DNA of 6,339 nucleotides, taken from assembly GCF_037137075.1 (NCBI RefSeq), contig NZ_JBBBNV010000059.1, positions 1 to 6,339 on the forward strand. The letters are read 5' to 3'. The notes beneath the pieces were generated by a model. That model saw nothing but the letters and a program-made list of their open reading frames with translations. It was not told where the DNA came from and made no database searches. The position numbers and the translations under genes were made by a program. This stretch comes from JBBBNV01 sp037137075 (lineage in GTDB: Bacteria > Bacillota > Bacilli > Paenibacillales > NBRC-103111). This document shows, one piece after another, positions 1 through 6,339 of this stretch. Numbering within the stretch: position 1 is the stretch's first letter; each line of letters starts with the position of its first letter.

Positions 1-28
1 TATGTTCATCAAGTGTAACATAACCCTT
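1..28. repeat. Short inverted repeat at the window edge
   Basis: TATGTT (1-6) and AACATA (17-22) are a perfect 6-bp inverted repeat around a 10-nt spacer. It may belong to regulatory DNA of a gene left of the window, or it may be chance in AT-rich sequence. No coding region is supported between 1 and 174. Confidence 0.15.
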
Positions 29-87
29 GGTAAGATTGCCCTATTACCGTTGGAACTTTTGCGGAATCAAGCACTAGGTAGAAATGG

Positions 88-123
88 AAAAAACCTCTTT
101 TAGAAGCCTATTTGAATCGGCTT
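88..123 (-). terminator. Weak candidate terminator downstream of the regulator gene
   Basis: On the minus strand AAGCC (119-123) and GGCTT (104-108) can pair across a 10-nt loop. A run of six T follows at 93-88, about 10 nt after the stem. The stem is short and the T run is too far away for a classical intrinsic terminator, so this is only the best candidate within the 174 bp after the stop codon at 175-177. Confidence 0.2.
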
Positions 124-174
124 GTACTAATTGTCTTGTATTTTATTACAAAGCAACTAAACGAGCATTGTGTT

Positions 175-3100
175 TTAGCCGGGCGTATGAAGCACATTTC
201 TATTTTCACCGAAATTTCGATTTAAGACCGGCTGTGACCCTTGATCAAGCAGCTTAAGCTCCTTAGCCTGAGCGACGGCTTTGGTGCGCCGGTTGACCTT
301 TAATTTGGCAAAAATATTTTTTACATGCACCTTTACTGTGTTCATGGCAATAACGAGATGGTCGGCAATTTCCTTATTGGATAATCCCGCGGAGAGCAGG
401 GCGAGCACCTCCAGCTCACGATCCGTGAGCGGCTCCTCCATGATACCGGGCAATGGCTGGATGTGGTCCTCCATCCCCGCGGCCGCGGTGGGGAAAGCGG
501 GCGAGCTTTCCAGAACACACATGAACAGTCCGTGCGACGCCATTGCCCGAATGACGGTCATACGCTCATGCGCGAAAACACCGCTGGCCAGTTTATTTTC
601 CAAGTAGAGCACACCGAGCATGGTGCCATGAACCGTAACGGGGATGCAAAGAGCTGATCCGGGATGATGCTTGGCAATGTAGGGGTTGTGAATCAGCCAG
701 CTCTCTTCTCCTGCAGAGTAGTGCACATTCTCTTGTGTACGGAAAACATAACGAATAATTCCTTCGGGCAGCAGGGAGCTATCCGTCATCTCCAATGGCC
801 CTGGAACAGGCTGCGCTTCATCCGCCTCCGCATAGATTTGAATGAGAAGGGTATCGTTGCTGGCCGTTAGCAGAGCCCCTTTGCCTGCACCGGCATATTT
901 CATGATGGTATTCATGATTTTGCCGAGCATGGCATCCATGTCCATCTGATTCGTGATCGCCTGGGCCGTCGCGAGAATGGCTTCGAGATCGACGCGATCC
1001 AGCGAAGGAGGGCCGCCCTGATGGCGTGCTGCTCCGTCAACCGTCTCCGCGGTATTCCTGTTCAACAGCGTTTGCACGGCTCCGCCGGCGAGAGCGGCAT
1101 TTTCCTGGCTTTGCCATTGCAGCAGCAGCTCCTCGAGTTGGACGCTTTTTATCTGTACCCCCCACTGCCTGTATCCTTCCACCGCGATTTTCAAATAAAA
1201 CAAAGCCGACTTTCTTTTATCCCGCTTCAAGTAATAGTTGGCCGCCAGCTCCCCGGCGAGGCTTGTCACCGGGAGATTGCCGTGCTCTCTCGCTTCGCGA
1301 ATGGCTTTGTCGTATAAAGCCTCAGCAGCCTGGAATTCGCCGGAGACGCGCGCATATTCGGCTTGAAGGAGACAGGCACGGGCCTGATAACTGGCCGGAC
1401 TCCATTTGGCCCAGTCGGTGAACCGGCGCAGCTTGCGGACCAGGCTGTTGTCTGCTTTGAAATGGCCGCTTGCCGGAGTGCGGGCGGCTAATACGGCAAG
1501 CGACTCATAAAACAGGCATTCCGGCATATGCGGCAAGTGAGCGGCATAGGCTGTATGCGTCTCCGCTCGCCGGGCCCAGCGGGCAGCCTCCTCATAGCGG
1601 CCGAGCAAATAACAAAGCTGCGTCTTATATGCGCCATATTGAAACAAGGTGGTGGCCGAGGTCTCCTCCTTGTGAATCCGGTTCAGAAACGCTTCTTCTT
1701 CGAAATCCTCGCTATCCAATGAGTCCGGTGCGGCCGTTCGGCCCTGAAGGGCCAGAATAAATTGCAGGTACAGGTAAAAATTCTGTCTTACGAACTCGTC
1801 ACGTGTGGTGTCCAGCACGGCCATGTAGTCGGTAATCGCCTTGGCCAATTCGCTTAAAGGGGCCCTCGTGTATAAGGAATTCACATGCGCACCGATAGCA
1901 TAGCTGGCAAACACATAGTCTCCCGAATCCAGGCCGAAGCGAAGCGCCCGGGCCAGATAGGCGTCGCCTTCACGGGCATTTCCGGCAAATTGGCAAAGGA
2001 CGCCGCCGAAGATCGTGTAGGTTTTGCTTTTACTCGAGGCCATATTGTATCGTTCGGCCAGTTCGACTCCTGCCTTGGCAATGGCATAGCCCTTATCGTA
2101 TTGACCGAGCGAGGTTCCCAGAAACATGCCGTACGCCGAATAAACAGCCGCCGTCTCGGGGGTATTCCCGTATCGAAGGGCCAGCTCAATGGCTTTGCAC
2201 ATGAGCAGGAAATATACCTGTTTATTCGTGAAAAAGGTGGAAGGAATGATGGCCGCAATCAGATTCATCGCCGCGATCTGCTCGGGGTCCGACATTTCCG
2301 GCAGGCTGGCAATTCGTTCGTACGTATTGCGCAGCAGCCGCTCGATACGTTTTCCTTCAGTGTGTATCAGGAAGCTTTCCGGATTAGGGGGGATCGTAAT
2401 TTGATGCGCCCGCAGGCTCTCAAGACCAAGCGTGGTGCCCTTCAAATATTTGCCCTGATTAATGTACTGCATAATCTGAATCAGCTGAACCCTGCTTCGA
2501 TCAACCGGGCTTCGCGCACAACCGAGCAGGAAGCTGATATCCTGATTGGATTGCTCGGTATGTCCGCATAAGTATTCACATTCCGCCTTCTGGGCATACA
2601 GCTCGAAGCACAGCCCGAACTCCGTATTCCAGTTCTCCGGCGATAGAAGCGCCGCTCCGCATTTGAAATATCCCAAGGCTACATCGCTAGCGGAGGAGGA
2701 CTTCGCCCGGCTCCCCGCATCCAGATTCATTCTGACGAGCAGCAGCCGCTCTTGGGCACCGGTGATGGTCTTCGAGCCCCGGTTCAAATGATTCACAGCT
2801 TCAAACAGGCTTTCCTCGAAACCGGCGTATGCCTCGCGTATACAGTTGCCGATTCGGACATGAAGGGCCTGCTTGGTATGATCATCGATGCTGTTATAAA
2901 TCATCTTCTGGATATGATCATGAGCAAAACGGAACGTACCAGCTCCAGCCTGCAAAATCAGACCCTCTGCTTCCAGCTCGGTCCATTGCATAGCCATCGG
3001 CTCCGGATCTCCCTTCACCATACGGGCAATGAATTGCGCTTGAAATTCCCCTCCGACGCAGGCGGCAATCCGTGCCAGATCGTGTGCTCCGCTCGACAGG

Positions 3101-4647
3101 CGCTGCAGCTTGTGCGCCATCAAATCTTGAATGGCATAGCTCGGCTCCAGAGCGATAATAGGGCCCAAATTCCACTGCCAGCACCGCTGGACGGGGTCGT
3201 ACAGCAAGGTATGAGTGTCCTGCAGGCGGATTAAGATTTGTTTGCAGTGAAACGGATTGCCCCCAGATTTGTGATACAGCAGCTCTGTTAAGGGCAGGGT
3301 CGTCTCGGCCGGGCTGTTCAGCGTCTCCATCACAATCCGGTTCATCTGCTCCAGACTCAACGGGGACAGATGGATGTGGCGAATAACGGCCTGTTCGGTA
3401 ACACGACCGTCCGGCTCATAGCCAGGCAGCGCACGTTGTTCTATTTCTGCATGGCGATAGGCGCAAACAAACATGAAGTACTGGCATTCCGGATCGGACA
3501 GCAGGGCATGAATGAGGTGGAGGGATGAATGATCGGCCCATTGCAGATCATCAATAAACAGGACGACCGGGCGTTCCTTGGACGCCAGCGCCTGCACAAA
3601 TTTGCGGAAGATATATATGAACCGTTTCTTGGATTCGTTGGCCGGAAGCTTCTCTACAGCCGGTACTTCCCCCAGAATTAGCCCGGCTTCAGGGATAATC
3701 TCTGTAATAACATGGGCGTTAGCCCCCAAAGCCTTCTTCAGCTTCCGCTTCCACAGCGCGGACTGATCCTTGCGCTCTCCCAGCAAATGGCGCATGAAGC
3801 CGCGAAATGCCTGAATAATCGGATGATAGGGGATTTCCTTGGATAGCTGCTCGAATTTTCCGGTGATGTAGAAGAAATCCGGTGTATGCTGCTTTCGAAA
3901 CATTTCATTCATCAGGCTGGTTTTGCCGATGCCCGCTTCCCCTGAAATAAAGACCATCTCCGTAGACCCGAGGCAAACGGAATAGAAGGACTGCTTCAGC
4001 ACGGAAAGCTCATACTCTCTGCCGTGAACCCCCGGTTCAATGAACAGGGTATCTTGATGACGTCCGACCTTGTCCAGATCGGCTAGTAAAAAACCGGCAC
4101 TCTGGTAGCGTTTATCCGGATTTTTCTCCAAGAGCTTCATGATAACAGCTTCCAGTCCGTCGGGCAGAGATGCTTCTCCGCTTATTGGAGGTGGGCTTTG
4201 CGCCAGATGCATATACACCCACTCCAGGGGGTTATTCGCTTGGAAGGGGGGACGTCCAGCCAGCATTTCGTAAAAAATAACGCCCAAAGAATATAAATCG
4301 CTGCGCTCATCCACAGCTCGCAGCATCCTGCCCGTATTTTCGGGCGAGCAGTAAGTGAGGTCCGACTCCGGCAGGCCGGAGCCCGTGGGGCGCTCATAAC
4401 CGTCGGCCAAGCGCTTCAGTGTATTCCCTTCATGCAGGCGGCACCATGTGCACTCCTCAGAAGCCATGCGTATCGACTCCGGCCGCAAATCGAGGTGAAT
4501 GCGCTGCTGCTGGTGCAGATCCCCGACGCAAGCCGCAATTGCCCGGGCTAGAGCAAGGAAATGGTCAGGCATGATATTTTTTTGGCCCTTCATAATATCC
4601 CTGAGCGTGATTCCCTCTTGATTTCCGGTAGGACTAATCTCTTTCAT
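175..4647 (-). CDS. Multidomain transcriptional regulator: pseudokinase-like remnant, AAA/STAND ATPase, TPR-like region, GAF, LuxR-type HTH
   Basis: This is probably a cytoplasmic, signal-responsive transcription regulator of 1490 residues. Residues 1-195 resemble the C-lobe of a Ser/Thr kinase: catalytic loop IHLDLRPES (Asp53, but Ser58 where Asn is usual), HEG at 72-74 in the DFG position, SPE at 101-103, and SDLYSLGVIFYEML at 116-129. The N-lobe (glycine loop, VAIK lysine) is absent, so kinase activity is unlikely. Residues 207-600 are an AAA_16/STAND-type ATPase with Walker A GEAGIGKTS (236-244) and Walker B VVLFIDD (361-367). Residues 640-1175 are helical and TPR-like (for example GRYEEAARWARRAE at 1016). 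Residues 1218-1378 fit a GAF domain, a small-molecule sensor fold whose ligand is unknown here. Residues 1404-1468 are a LuxR/GerE HTH (LTDRELEVLALLSAG, then MNTVKVHVKNIFAKL). The ATG at 4647 follows AGAGGTG with a 7-nt spacer, and an in-frame TGA at 4666-4668 rules out an upstream start. The gene is divergent from the small membrane-protein gene. The architecture is related to the kinase-AAA-GAF regulators and sensor kinases of cyanobacteria and Paenibacillaceae. The fold calls are firm; the target genes are unknown. Confidence 0.93.
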   Translation of the reverse strand: MKEISPTGNQEGITLRDIMKGQKNIMPDHFLALARAIAACVGDLHQQQRIHLDLRPESIRMASEECTWCRLHEGNTLKRLADGYERPTGSGLPESDLTYCSPENTGRMLRAVDERSDLYSLGVIFYEMLAGRPPFQANNPLEWVYMHLAQSPPPISGEASLPDGLEAVIMKLLEKNPDKRYQSAGFLLADLDKVGRHQDTLFIEPGVHGREYELSVLKQSFYSVCLGSTEMVFISGEAGIGKTSLMNEMFRKQHTPDFFYITGKFEQLSKEIPYHPIIQAFRGFMRHLLGERKDQSALWKRKLKKALGANAHVITEIIPEAGLILGEVPAVEKLPANESKKRFIYIFRKFVQALASKERPVVLFIDDLQWADHSSLHLIHALLSDPECQYFMFVCAYRHAEIEQRALPGYEPDGRVTEQAVIRHIHLSPLSLEQMNRIVMETLNSPAETTLPLTELLYHKSGGNPFHCKQILIRLQDTHTLLYDPVQRCWQWNLGPIIALEPSYAIQDLMAHKLQRLSSGAHDLARIAACVGGEFQAQFIARMVKGDPEPMAMQWTELEAEGLILQAGAGTFRFAHDHIQKMIYNSIDDHTKQALHVRIGNCIREAYAGFEESLFEAVNHLNRGSKTITGAQERLLLVRMNLDAGSRAKSSSASDVALGYFKCGAALLSPENWNTEFGLCFELYAQKAECEYLCGHTEQSNQDISFLLGCARSPVDRSRVQLIQIMQYINQGKYLKGTTLGLESLRAHQITIPPNPESFLIHTEGKRIERLLRNTYERIASLPEMSDPEQIAAMNLIAAIIPSTFFTNKQVYFLLMCKAIELALRYGNTPETAAVYSAYGMFLGTSLGQYDKGYAIAKAGVELAERYNMASSKSKTYTIFGGVLCQFAGNAREGDAYLARALRFGLDSGDYVFASYAIGAHVNSLYTRAPLSELAKAITDYMAVLDTTRDEFVRQNFYLYLQFILALQGRTAAPDSLDSEDFEEEAFLNRIHKEETSATTLFQYGAYKTQLCYLLGRYEEAARWARRAETHTAYAAHLPHMPECLFYESLAVLAARTPASGHFKADNSLVRKLRRFTDWAKWSPASYQARACLLQAEYARVSGEFQAAEALYDKAIREAREHGNLPVTSLAGELAANYYLKRDKRKSALFYLKIAVEGYRQWGVQIKSVQLEELLLQWQSQENAALAGGAVQTLLNRNTAETVDGAARHQGGPPSLDRVDLEAILATAQAITNQMDMDAMLGKIMNTIMKYAGAGKGALLTASNDTLLIQIYAEADEAQPVPGPLEMTDSSLLPEGIIRYVFRTQENVHYSAGEESWLIHNPYIAKHHPGSALCIPVTVHGTMLGVLYLENKLASGVFAHERMTVIRAMASHGLFMCVLESSPAFPTAAAGMEDHIQPLPGIMEEPLTDRELEVLALLSAGLSNKEIADHLVIAMNTVKVHVKNIFAKLKVNRRTKAVAQAKELKLLDQGSQPVLNRNFGENRNVLHTPG

Positions 4648-4706
4648 TTCCGAACACCTCTGCTGTCAGCATACTTACCTCTATTGTAATAGAACAAGCC
4701 TGCGTA

Positions 4707-4712
4707 ATTATA
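4707..4712 (-). promoter_or_regulatory. Possible -10 box (TATAAT) for the regulator gene
   Basis: Read on the minus strand, this is a perfect TATAAT about 60 bp upstream of the regulator start at 4647. No acceptable -35 hexamer lies 16-18 bp further upstream and there is no extended -10 TG, so it would need an activator or be a chance match. It overlaps the first copy of the 12-bp direct repeat. Confidence 0.25.
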
Positions 4713-4754
4713 GAGAAAATTGCAAAGATACTTCTTTATAGGTATAGAGAAAAT
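4709..4754. repeat. 12-bp direct repeat with a partial inverted copy; candidate operator
   Basis: TATAGAGAAAAT occurs exactly at 4709-4720 and again at 4743-4754, 34 bp apart, close to three helical turns. Between them, TTCTTTATA (4732-4740) is an inverted copy of the first nine bases with one mismatch. Repeated motifs in a divergent promoter region are typical of regulator binding sites. The flanking regulator with a LuxR-type HTH is the obvious candidate partner, but LuxR-family sites are usually short palindromes, so the match of motif to protein is unproven. Confidence 0.45.
4720..4748 (+). promoter_or_regulatory. Possible sigma-A-type promoter for the + strand genes
   Basis: TTGCAA (4720-4725) and TATAGA (4743-4748) are separated by 17 bp. 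Each matches four of six consensus positions. Transcription would begin near 4755, giving a leader of about 90 nt before the small membrane-protein gene. The -10 box falls within the second copy of the 12-bp direct repeat, so a protein bound there could block or modulate this promoter. The match is weak and AT-rich DNA yields such hits by chance. Confidence 0.3.
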
Positions 4755-4845
4755 GGAGGGTTTGTTTTATTTTACTGAATAGAAGACGGTCCACTGCAAT
4801 ACTACTATTTCAATAAATATCGTCGGAAAAAAGAGGGATTTGTAG

Positions 4846-5025
4846 ATGCGTATGGAAAATTTCATGATTGGCTTTATTAGTATTCTGATTGCCGAAATCA
4901 TTCTCTTTATTAAAATATGGATGGATGGGACGTATGTGGGTCTTCGGTTTGCAAAATGGTATTTCGGTATTGCTGTCATGGTGGCCGTGATTGTCGGCAT
5001 ATGGGCCTCTACGACGGAGTGGTGA
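4846..5025 (+). CDS. Small hypothetical membrane protein (59 aa, two predicted transmembrane helices)
   Basis: I do not recognise a family. The 59-residue product begins MRMENFMIGFISILIAEI and ends in WASTTEW. It has two hydrophobic stretches, about residues 6-25 and 37-54, joined by a short loop (MDGTYVGLRFAK) that contains charged residues. This suggests a helical hairpin in the cytoplasmic membrane. The start at 4846 is favoured because AGAGGG at 4832-4837 lies 8 nt upstream; the in-frame ATG at 4852 would be 14 nt from it. The stop is TGA at 5023-5025. The gene lies between a divergent regulator and a secreted-protein gene that starts 61 nt downstream, with no clear terminator between, so the two may be co-transcribed. 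A role in signalling, in anchoring or in surface-protein production would be a guess. Antisense reading frames also cross this stretch, but they lack comparable start signals. Confidence 0.72.
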   Translation: MRMENFMIGFISILIAEIILFIKIWMDGTYVGLRFAKWYFGIAVMVAVIVGIWASTTEW

Positions 5026-5086
5026 AAGCCAGCTTGGCAGGACCTGAAACAAAGAAACGAGGATGATCAAAATCGGAGGATACATA

Positions 5087-6339
5087 ATGAAAAAAGTTAA
5101 GCAGGATCGGCGATGGATGGCCATATTTCTTGTGCTTATGCTGGTTGTTGGGCTAGTACCCGGAAACCATGCGACCGCTGCGGATTCCGCCGTTCTGGAT
5201 CAGGAGCAGTCCTCATTCTACGGGAATATATGGGTTAGTAGTGATTATCCCCGTTATCAGACCTTTACTCCGGCAATTAGCGGCCGGCTTAGTAGAATCG
5301 AAAACTCTTTTTTCGACGGCTTTTATACTCCCGGCTTCATCAAGGTGGATTTGTATAAGGAAAGCGATCTTTCCACGCTTCTTGCTTCAGCGACAGCGAC
5401 AACCTTTCAGGGCTGGGTTTCGTTCGATTTCTCCGGAGCGGCGCTTTATTTAAAAAGGGAAACGATGTATCGCATGGTTGTTTCCACGCAGAACGGAGGC
5501 TCCTCCGGTGTCGGCTGGTATATCAGCAGCGGTGATGGTTATACAAGAGGGTACTCTTCGGGGAACAATCGTGATTTTGCTTTTAGAACCTACATGGTCC
5601 CGGATTATTCCGTATCTCCGGAAGAAAGCCAAATCCTTGCCGCGCAATCCAGTCTTGCTGCCAATGGCACGAGCCAGACGACAGTCACTGTGCAGGTGAA
5701 GGACGCGCAGGGCAACGATATCACGACGGGGGGAGCGACCGTCACCATGACGTCAACGTTAGGGACTGTCGGCTCCGTCACGGATAACAACAACGGCACG
5801 TACACGGCGACGCTGACGGCTCCGACAACAGCGGGCACGGCCACGGTGAGCGCCACGCTTGACGGGACCGCGCTGACGTCGACGGCGATCGTGCAGTTCG
5901 TGCCGGGAGCAGCGTCTGCGGCTGCTAGCACCGTGGAGACGGCAAACGCAACATTGATCGCCAATGGCACAAGCCAGACGACGGTGACGGTGAAGCTGAA
6001 GGACGCACATGGCAATGCGCTGACGACAGGCGGTGCGACGGTCGGGATTGCGACGACGTCAGGCACCGTTAGCGGCATCACGGATAACAACAACGGCACG
6101 TACACGGCGACGCTGACGGCTCCGGCGACAGCGGGAGCCGCCACGGTAAGCGCCACGCTTGGCGGGACCGCGCTGGCGTCGACGGCGATCGTGCAGTTCG
6201 TGCCTGGCGCGGCGTCTGCGGCGAGCAGTACGGTCGAGGTGGACGCTGCGTCCTTGACTGCCGACGGTACAAGCCAGACGACGGTGACGGTGAAGCTGAA
6301 GGACGCACATGGCAATGCGCTGACGACAGGCGGTGCGAC
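5087..6339 (+). CDS. Secreted/cell-surface protein with Big-1 (invasin/intimin-like) Ig repeats, 3' end beyond the window
   Basis: The first 417 codons are present and the frame is open to the window edge. The ATG at 5087 follows GGAGGA (5075-5080) with a 6-nt spacer. The signal peptide is typical: a basic start (MKKVKQDRR), a hydrophobic core at residues 10-24, and an ATA|AD cleavage site after about residue 31. Residues 36-170 form a beta-rich domain that I cannot name; it has aromatic and glycine-rich features (FQGWVSFDFSG, GVGWYISSGDGY, DFAFRTYMV), suggestive of a jelly-roll or lectin-like fold. From about residue 180 there are Ig-like repeats of exactly 100 residues that match the Big-1 pattern (ANGTSQTTVTV.VKDA.GN, then NNNGTYTATLTAP, then GTA.VSATL). 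Two are complete and a third is cut off. Big-1 domains usually act as rigid spacers in adhesins. No anchor is visible, but C-terminal SLH or sortase signals would lie outside the window. Cell-surface adhesion or glycan binding is inferred. Confidence 0.88.
   Translation, partial: MKKVKQDRRWMAIFLVLMLVVGLVPGNHATAADSAVLDQEQSSFYGNIWVSSDYPRYQTFTPAISGRLSRIENSFFDGFYTPGFIKVDLYKESDLSTLLASATATTFQGWVSFDFSGAALYLKRETMYRMVVSTQNGGSSGVGWYISSGDGYTRGYSSGNNRDFAFRTYMVPDYSVSPEESQILAAQSSLAANGTSQTTVTVQVKDAQGNDITTGGATVTMTSTLGTVGSVTDNNNGTYTATLTAPTTAGTATVSATLDGTALTSTAIVQFVPGAASAAASTVETANATLIANGTSQTTVTVKLKDAHGNALTTGGATVGIATTSGTVSGITDNNNGTYTATLTAPATAGAATVSATLGGTALASTAIVQFVPGAASAASSTVEVDAASLTADGTSQTTVTVKLKDAHGNALTTGGA
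5639..6339 (+). repeat. Tandem 300-bp repeats encoding Big-1 Ig domains
   Basis: The units are about 5639-5938, 5939-6238 and 6239 onward (partial), with an exact period of 300 bp, so each unit adds 100 codons in frame. Conservation is patchy. Bases 5969-6039 and 6269-6339 are identical over 71 bp. The stretch encoding ITDNNNGTYTATLTAP is nearly identical between units 1 and 2 (around 5778-5824 and 6078-6124). The linkers at 5939-5968 and 6239-6268 differ more. The third unit runs into the window edge, so the copy number is unknown. Repeats this similar can recombine and can also be collapsed by short-read assembly. Confidence 0.93.

Larger units (their letters stand above)
4648..4845. promoter_or_regulatory. 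Divergent intergenic region between the regulator and the small membrane-protein gene
   Basis: These 198 bp must supply the 5' signals for both divergent genes unless the promoters lie inside coding sequence. They are AT-rich compared with the flanking genes. They hold the regulator's ribosome binding site (AGAGGTG on the minus strand, 4655-4661), the AGAGGG of the small gene (4832-4837), a repeated 12-mer, and one possible forward promoter. No tRNA or recognisable riboswitch was seen, and no frame encodes the missing kinase N-lobe. Confidence 0.7.

Noticed and set aside
29..48. Hairpin GGTAA/TTACC considered as a terminator for a gene entering from the left
   Set aside because: The stem is only 5 bp with a 10-nt loop, and just four T follow at a distance, so it is not convincing.
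1885..2571. A 228-codon open frame on the plus strand within the large regulator gene
   Set aside because: It is opposite the TPR-like coding region, shows no recognisable domain or good ribosome binding site, and its length is explained by the GC-rich codons of the real gene.
2752..3234. A 160-codon plus-strand frame and an overlapping minus-strand alternative frame (2918-3184)
   Set aside because: Both overlap the ATPase/helical coding region in other frames and have no supporting motifs.
4648..4845. Search for a kinase N-lobe encoded upstream in another frame, which would point to a frameshift
   Set aside because: The in-frame TGA at 4666-4668 closes the regulator's own frame. The region is short and AT-rich, and no frame shows a GxGxxG loop or VAIK-like lysine.
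5026..5086. GCCA-GCT-TGGC near 5027-5038 considered as a terminator between the two plus-strand genes
   Set aside because: The stem is four base pairs with a three-base loop and no T run follows, so it gives no reason to split the possible operon.
4767..5124. Two overlapping minus-strand frames (77 and 104 codons) across the intergenic region and the small membrane-protein gene
   Set aside because: They lie antisense to a frame with a good ribosome binding site and coherent membrane helices, and they cross the start region of the secreted-protein gene. Their products show no recognisable family.
5605..6315. A 236-codon open frame on the minus strand, itself repetitive and rich in Ala, Val and Pro
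   Set aside because: It is antisense to the Big-1 repeats and stays open because the repeated ACG/GCG/GTG codons lack stops in reverse. The plus frame has a ribosome binding site, signal peptide and recognisable domains.
5639..6339. Tandem repeats considered as a CRISPR array or minisatellite
   Set aside because: The 300-bp in-frame period encoding a known Ig-domain pattern explains them. There are no short repeats with unique spacers.

Overview
The window looks like chromosomal DNA from a Gram-positive spore-former of the Paenibacillus type. This rests on strong AGAGGTG/GGAGGA ribosome binding sites, moderately GC-rich genes with AT-rich intergenic DNA, a large kinase-like/ATPase/GAF/LuxR regulator of a kind I associate with Paenibacillaceae, and a secreted protein with Ig-like repeats. 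The genus is an inference; there is no marker gene here.

Layout: (1) 1-174 is AT-rich, holds no gene, and has only weak inverted repeats, one of which might end the gene to its right. (2) 175-4647 on the minus strand is a single 1490-residue cytoplasmic signalling protein. Its order is: a kinase-like remnant without the ATP-binding lobe, an AAA/STAND-type ATPase, a long TPR-like helical region, a GAF domain, and a C-terminal LuxR-type DNA-binding domain. (3) 4648-4845 is a divergent intergenic region with a 12-bp direct repeat, a partial inverted copy of it, and one weak forward promoter candidate. (4) 4846-5025 (+) is a 59-residue protein with two predicted membrane helices and a good ribosome binding site. 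(5) 5087 to the window end (+) is the first 417 residues of a secreted protein: signal peptide, an unclassified beta-rich domain of about 135 residues, then Big-1 (invasin/intimin-like) Ig repeats with an exact 300-bp period. It is cut off by the window edge.

How they may work together: the arrangement fits a regulator transcribed away from a small membrane-protein plus surface-protein operon that it could control. The regulator has a signal-input domain (GAF), an NTP-driven switch and a DNA-binding output, and the shared intergenic region carries a repeated motif. The link is inferred from gene order only. The most unusual points are the loss of the kinase N-lobe together with loss of the DFG aspartate, the short membrane protein between regulator and adhesin, and the nearly identical tandem Ig repeats. 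I see no CRISPR array, RNA gene or insertion sequence.
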